Shown piece by piece: positions 62,133 through 64,000 of a DNA stretch of 64,000 nt (its first letter is position 1; each line of letters starts with the position of its first letter). A model generated the notes under the pieces. It made no database searches. It saw only the letters and a list, made by a program, of their open reading frames with translations, and was not told the DNA's origin. Origin of the DNA: Apostichopus japonicus (taxonomy: Eukaryota > Echinodermata > Holothuroidea > Aspidochirotida > Stichopodidae); NCBI RefSeq assembly GCF_037975245.1, contig NC_092578.1:2429001-2493000 (forward strand). The letters are read 5' to 3'. Both the position numbers and the translations under genes were made by a program.

Positions 62133-63484
62133 TAGACTTGCCCCAAGTCTCTCGCGATTTTCTCTCCCACTGCAGCTAATAGGATTTATATGATTCTCCC
62201 CTCCTCTTCCACTGTCCACTCTCTTTATAATGACACCCTCTCAAGGCTTCTCCGACTGCACCGCCACCAAGCACGACAATTTCTCACGTTCCATATCGAC
62301 CAACACGCACAGCGAGCGTATATGATACGAGCGGGCTTTTATTCTACACTCATACTATACGCCCCCGAGAGACTTGTAACGTTTGGTCTTGGTGACGTCA
62401 CATTTTGAGCCGGTGGTATTCCAATATGAATATTCAACTATTTTCTGTAGCCAATGAAAAGTTTCCAATATGTAAACAGACAGTTCGAGTTCAAGTTTTT
62501 GTTTCTGTTCTGCCGAAGAAGGGCCGGCCAGATGAAAAGCGTTCAGTCCTTTATCACATAGGTATGTAACCTGATCTTTCATCAGTGATACAAGAGGTGA
62601 AATTATTATAATAATGGACCTCAGAGTAGTAACTTTACTACTACAACTAGTACTACAACTGGCCGAATTATTCCCACTTGCACTGCTGTTGCTAGTATTA
62701 CTATTATTATTACTGTTAGCAGCTCTCGTGTTACCACTACTAACGTTATTTTTCACATCGTAAATGAAATCTAATGCGATCGGCGCAGCTTGAAAAATTA
62801 GTGATTTGCCGTACCCTGTTGGTAATCCGACGAAAACGTCCCTTTTCTTTAAGAAACCAATCAACGCATCCCTTTGCTCATCGTGAACGTTTTCTTTTGG
62901 TATTCCCAACTTCGAAGAGGCAAATTGTATGGAGTTTAAGATGAGTGCCTCGTCCATTGCATTGGATTAGACATAATTATTAGTTTACAACACTTGGTCT
63001 GTGTACGTTTGTATAGGCCTATGTACATTTATGTCCAGTATTCCGAGATCGTGCGTCGCGACGCGGTGGGGTGGACGTTCACAGCAAGATGTGAATATTT
63101 ATCTTAATTAATGAATATGCAGCAACTGTCATACAATACCGAAGCTGATTGGTTTCACCGAAATTTGAGGGACGAAAACAATAAATAAGTTTAAAATGAT
63201 GACGTCAACAGAACCAAAAGAGACAAGTCTCTCACGACAGGCAGCTCGATCGAACAGTACCGCTTCAGTTACAGTACGTTACGTCAACTTACGTGCGTGT
63301 GTATGTAGAAAGCACACGAACCATTCGAAACAAGTACGTGTGAGCTGAGGGCGTGTTGCAAGGAACAGTAGAAGTAGGCTGATTATAGCGGTACAATGTT
63401 ATGGAGTCACTGAGAGAAGGATCGGAACAGGCATTAGATGAGAGGTGGAAGAGAGAATCACGTGAGAGACTTGGGGCAAGTCTA
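62133..63484. mobile_element. 1,352-bp TIR transposon carrying a RecQ-like helicase fragment
   Basis: The left end begins TAGACTTGCCCCAAGTCTC and the right end is its reverse complement. The first 21 bp are identical and imperfect similarity continues to about 40 bp (ATT..CTCT..CCAC). A perfect 9-bp direct repeat, CACATTGTA, abuts both ends, as expected for a target duplication. The interior encodes the N-terminal third of a RecQ-type helicase on the minus strand and no recognisable transposase. It is probably a non-autonomous, internally deleted or gene-capturing copy. 8-9-bp duplications fit Mutator- or Merlin-like elements. Academ elements encode superfamily 2 helicases but are known for 3-4-bp duplications. 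The superfamily is therefore open. Confidence 0.85.
62355..62957 (-). pseudogene. RecQ-like superfamily 2 DNA helicase, N-terminal fragment
   Basis: Open frame of 200 codons starting MDEALILNSIQFASSKLG. It shows RecQ motif 0 (LGIPKENVHDEQRDALIGFL, with Q28), a Walker A/motif I GLPTGYGKSLIFQ (44-56) and motif Ia IIISPLVSLMKDQV (117-130). An Asn/Ser-rich insert (about 72-108) separates I and Ia. After residue ~157 (AEQKQKLEL) family similarity stops. The DEAH box and motifs III-VI are absent and the frame ends in unrelated sequence. It cannot be an active helicase by itself. Either the copy is truncated, or an intron begins near 62,475; I see no good donor. A CRE palindrome TGACGTCA lies 243 bp upstream (63,200-63,207) and another at 62,393-62,400. 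It sits wholly inside the TIR element. Confidence 0.8.
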
Positions 63485-63493
63485 CACATTGTA
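63485..63493. repeat. Right target-site duplication (9 bp)
   Basis: CACATTGTA directly after the right TIR terminus GGGGCAAGTCTA; partner of 62,124-62,132. Confidence 0.85.
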
Positions 63494-64000
63494 TGGCAAA
63501 GAATCACAGAGCCAACTGGCTTTCTGGTATAATATTCTGTCTGCTATTGGGGCGGGGGAGGAGGATGAGCCTTGCCTGATTTTATTCTGGGGGATAAGCC
63601 CTTGCGCCCCTGGTGCTATCCTTTACATAATTCTAGCTAAATTTGTATCTTTAAATCTCACTAGTGTATAGGACATCACATGCATGTGTATGAAGAATAA
63701 GCCATATGGAAAACCTGAGCAAGGGGAGGGGAGGAGGCACCCCTTCTTACCCTCAGTGTATATATATATATATATAGATAGATATATTAGCGAAATCAAA
63801 CATTTAAAACATGCACAATAGTATGTGCGGGTAGGTATCTTAAACTCTATATCATATTAAGGATGTGATTTTATGAAAGACGAGGTTCAAGTTCCATACC
63901 ATGCAAATCACTCTGACGAAAACTGTCATTTACTGCATCAAAGTTGACTATTTCAGAGAAATCTCGTTTTATGTTCAGTATGGCTTATGACGAAAACCGT
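63494..64000. other. Noncoding window end
   Basis: No gene recognised. It contains a TA/TAGA microsatellite at about 63,758-63,787 and a G-rich run near 63,723. Confidence 0.6.

Overview
The window is animal genomic DNA: about 36-40% GC by eye, intron-rich, with GT-AG splice sites and many microsatellites, inverted repeats and transposon remnants. Frequent 'taggcct'-type words, AGGTCA-rich dispersed repeats and the style of the encoded proteins suggest a marine invertebrate deuterostome, perhaps an echinoderm. That placement is inference; no rRNA or mitochondrial marker is present. Three multi-exon genes could be rebuilt exon by exon, with every reading frame closing across the splice sites.

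Layout. (1) 1-17,348: no gene recognised. It holds a 250-bp TTAA-flanked MITE-like element (4,994-5,243), a perfect 17-bp-arm hairpin (2,928-2,963), simple repeats and an ~825-bp minisatellite (15,737-16,561). (2) 17,349-32,517, plus strand: the last eight coding exons of SMARCD1/BAF60, a subunit of SWI/SNF (BAF) chromatin remodellers; the N-terminal exons must lie upstream. Just after the SWIB exon, its 3' half and 5' splice site are repeated in tandem four more times. (3) 36,865-45,208, minus strand: a complete five-exon gene for a 202-residue VOPP1/WBP1-like single-pass membrane protein with two PPxY motifs. Its large last intron holds a ~2.7-kb tandem repeat loaded with AGGTCA half-sites. 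(4) 45,209-52,909: intergenic, with a 937-bp foldback-type palindromic element (48,280-49,216) and a decayed LINE reverse-transcriptase end (about 51,650-52,250). (5) 52,910-59,152, plus strand: a complete eight-exon ACMSD gene (371 residues) of the kynurenine pathway. (6) 61,020-64,000: mostly noncoding, with a 1,352-bp terminal-inverted-repeat element (62,133-63,484) flanked by a perfect 9-bp target duplication and carrying the N-terminal part of a RecQ-like helicase.

The three host genes (chromatin remodelling, endosomal/WW-ligand membrane protein, tryptophan catabolism) show no functional link; their adjacency looks like ordinary metazoan gene order. SMARCD1 and the VOPP1-like gene are convergent. 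The VOPP1-like gene and ACMSD are divergent across a ~7.7-kb intergenic region. The most unusual items are the helicase-carrying transposon, the foldback element and the SWIB partial-exon amplification.
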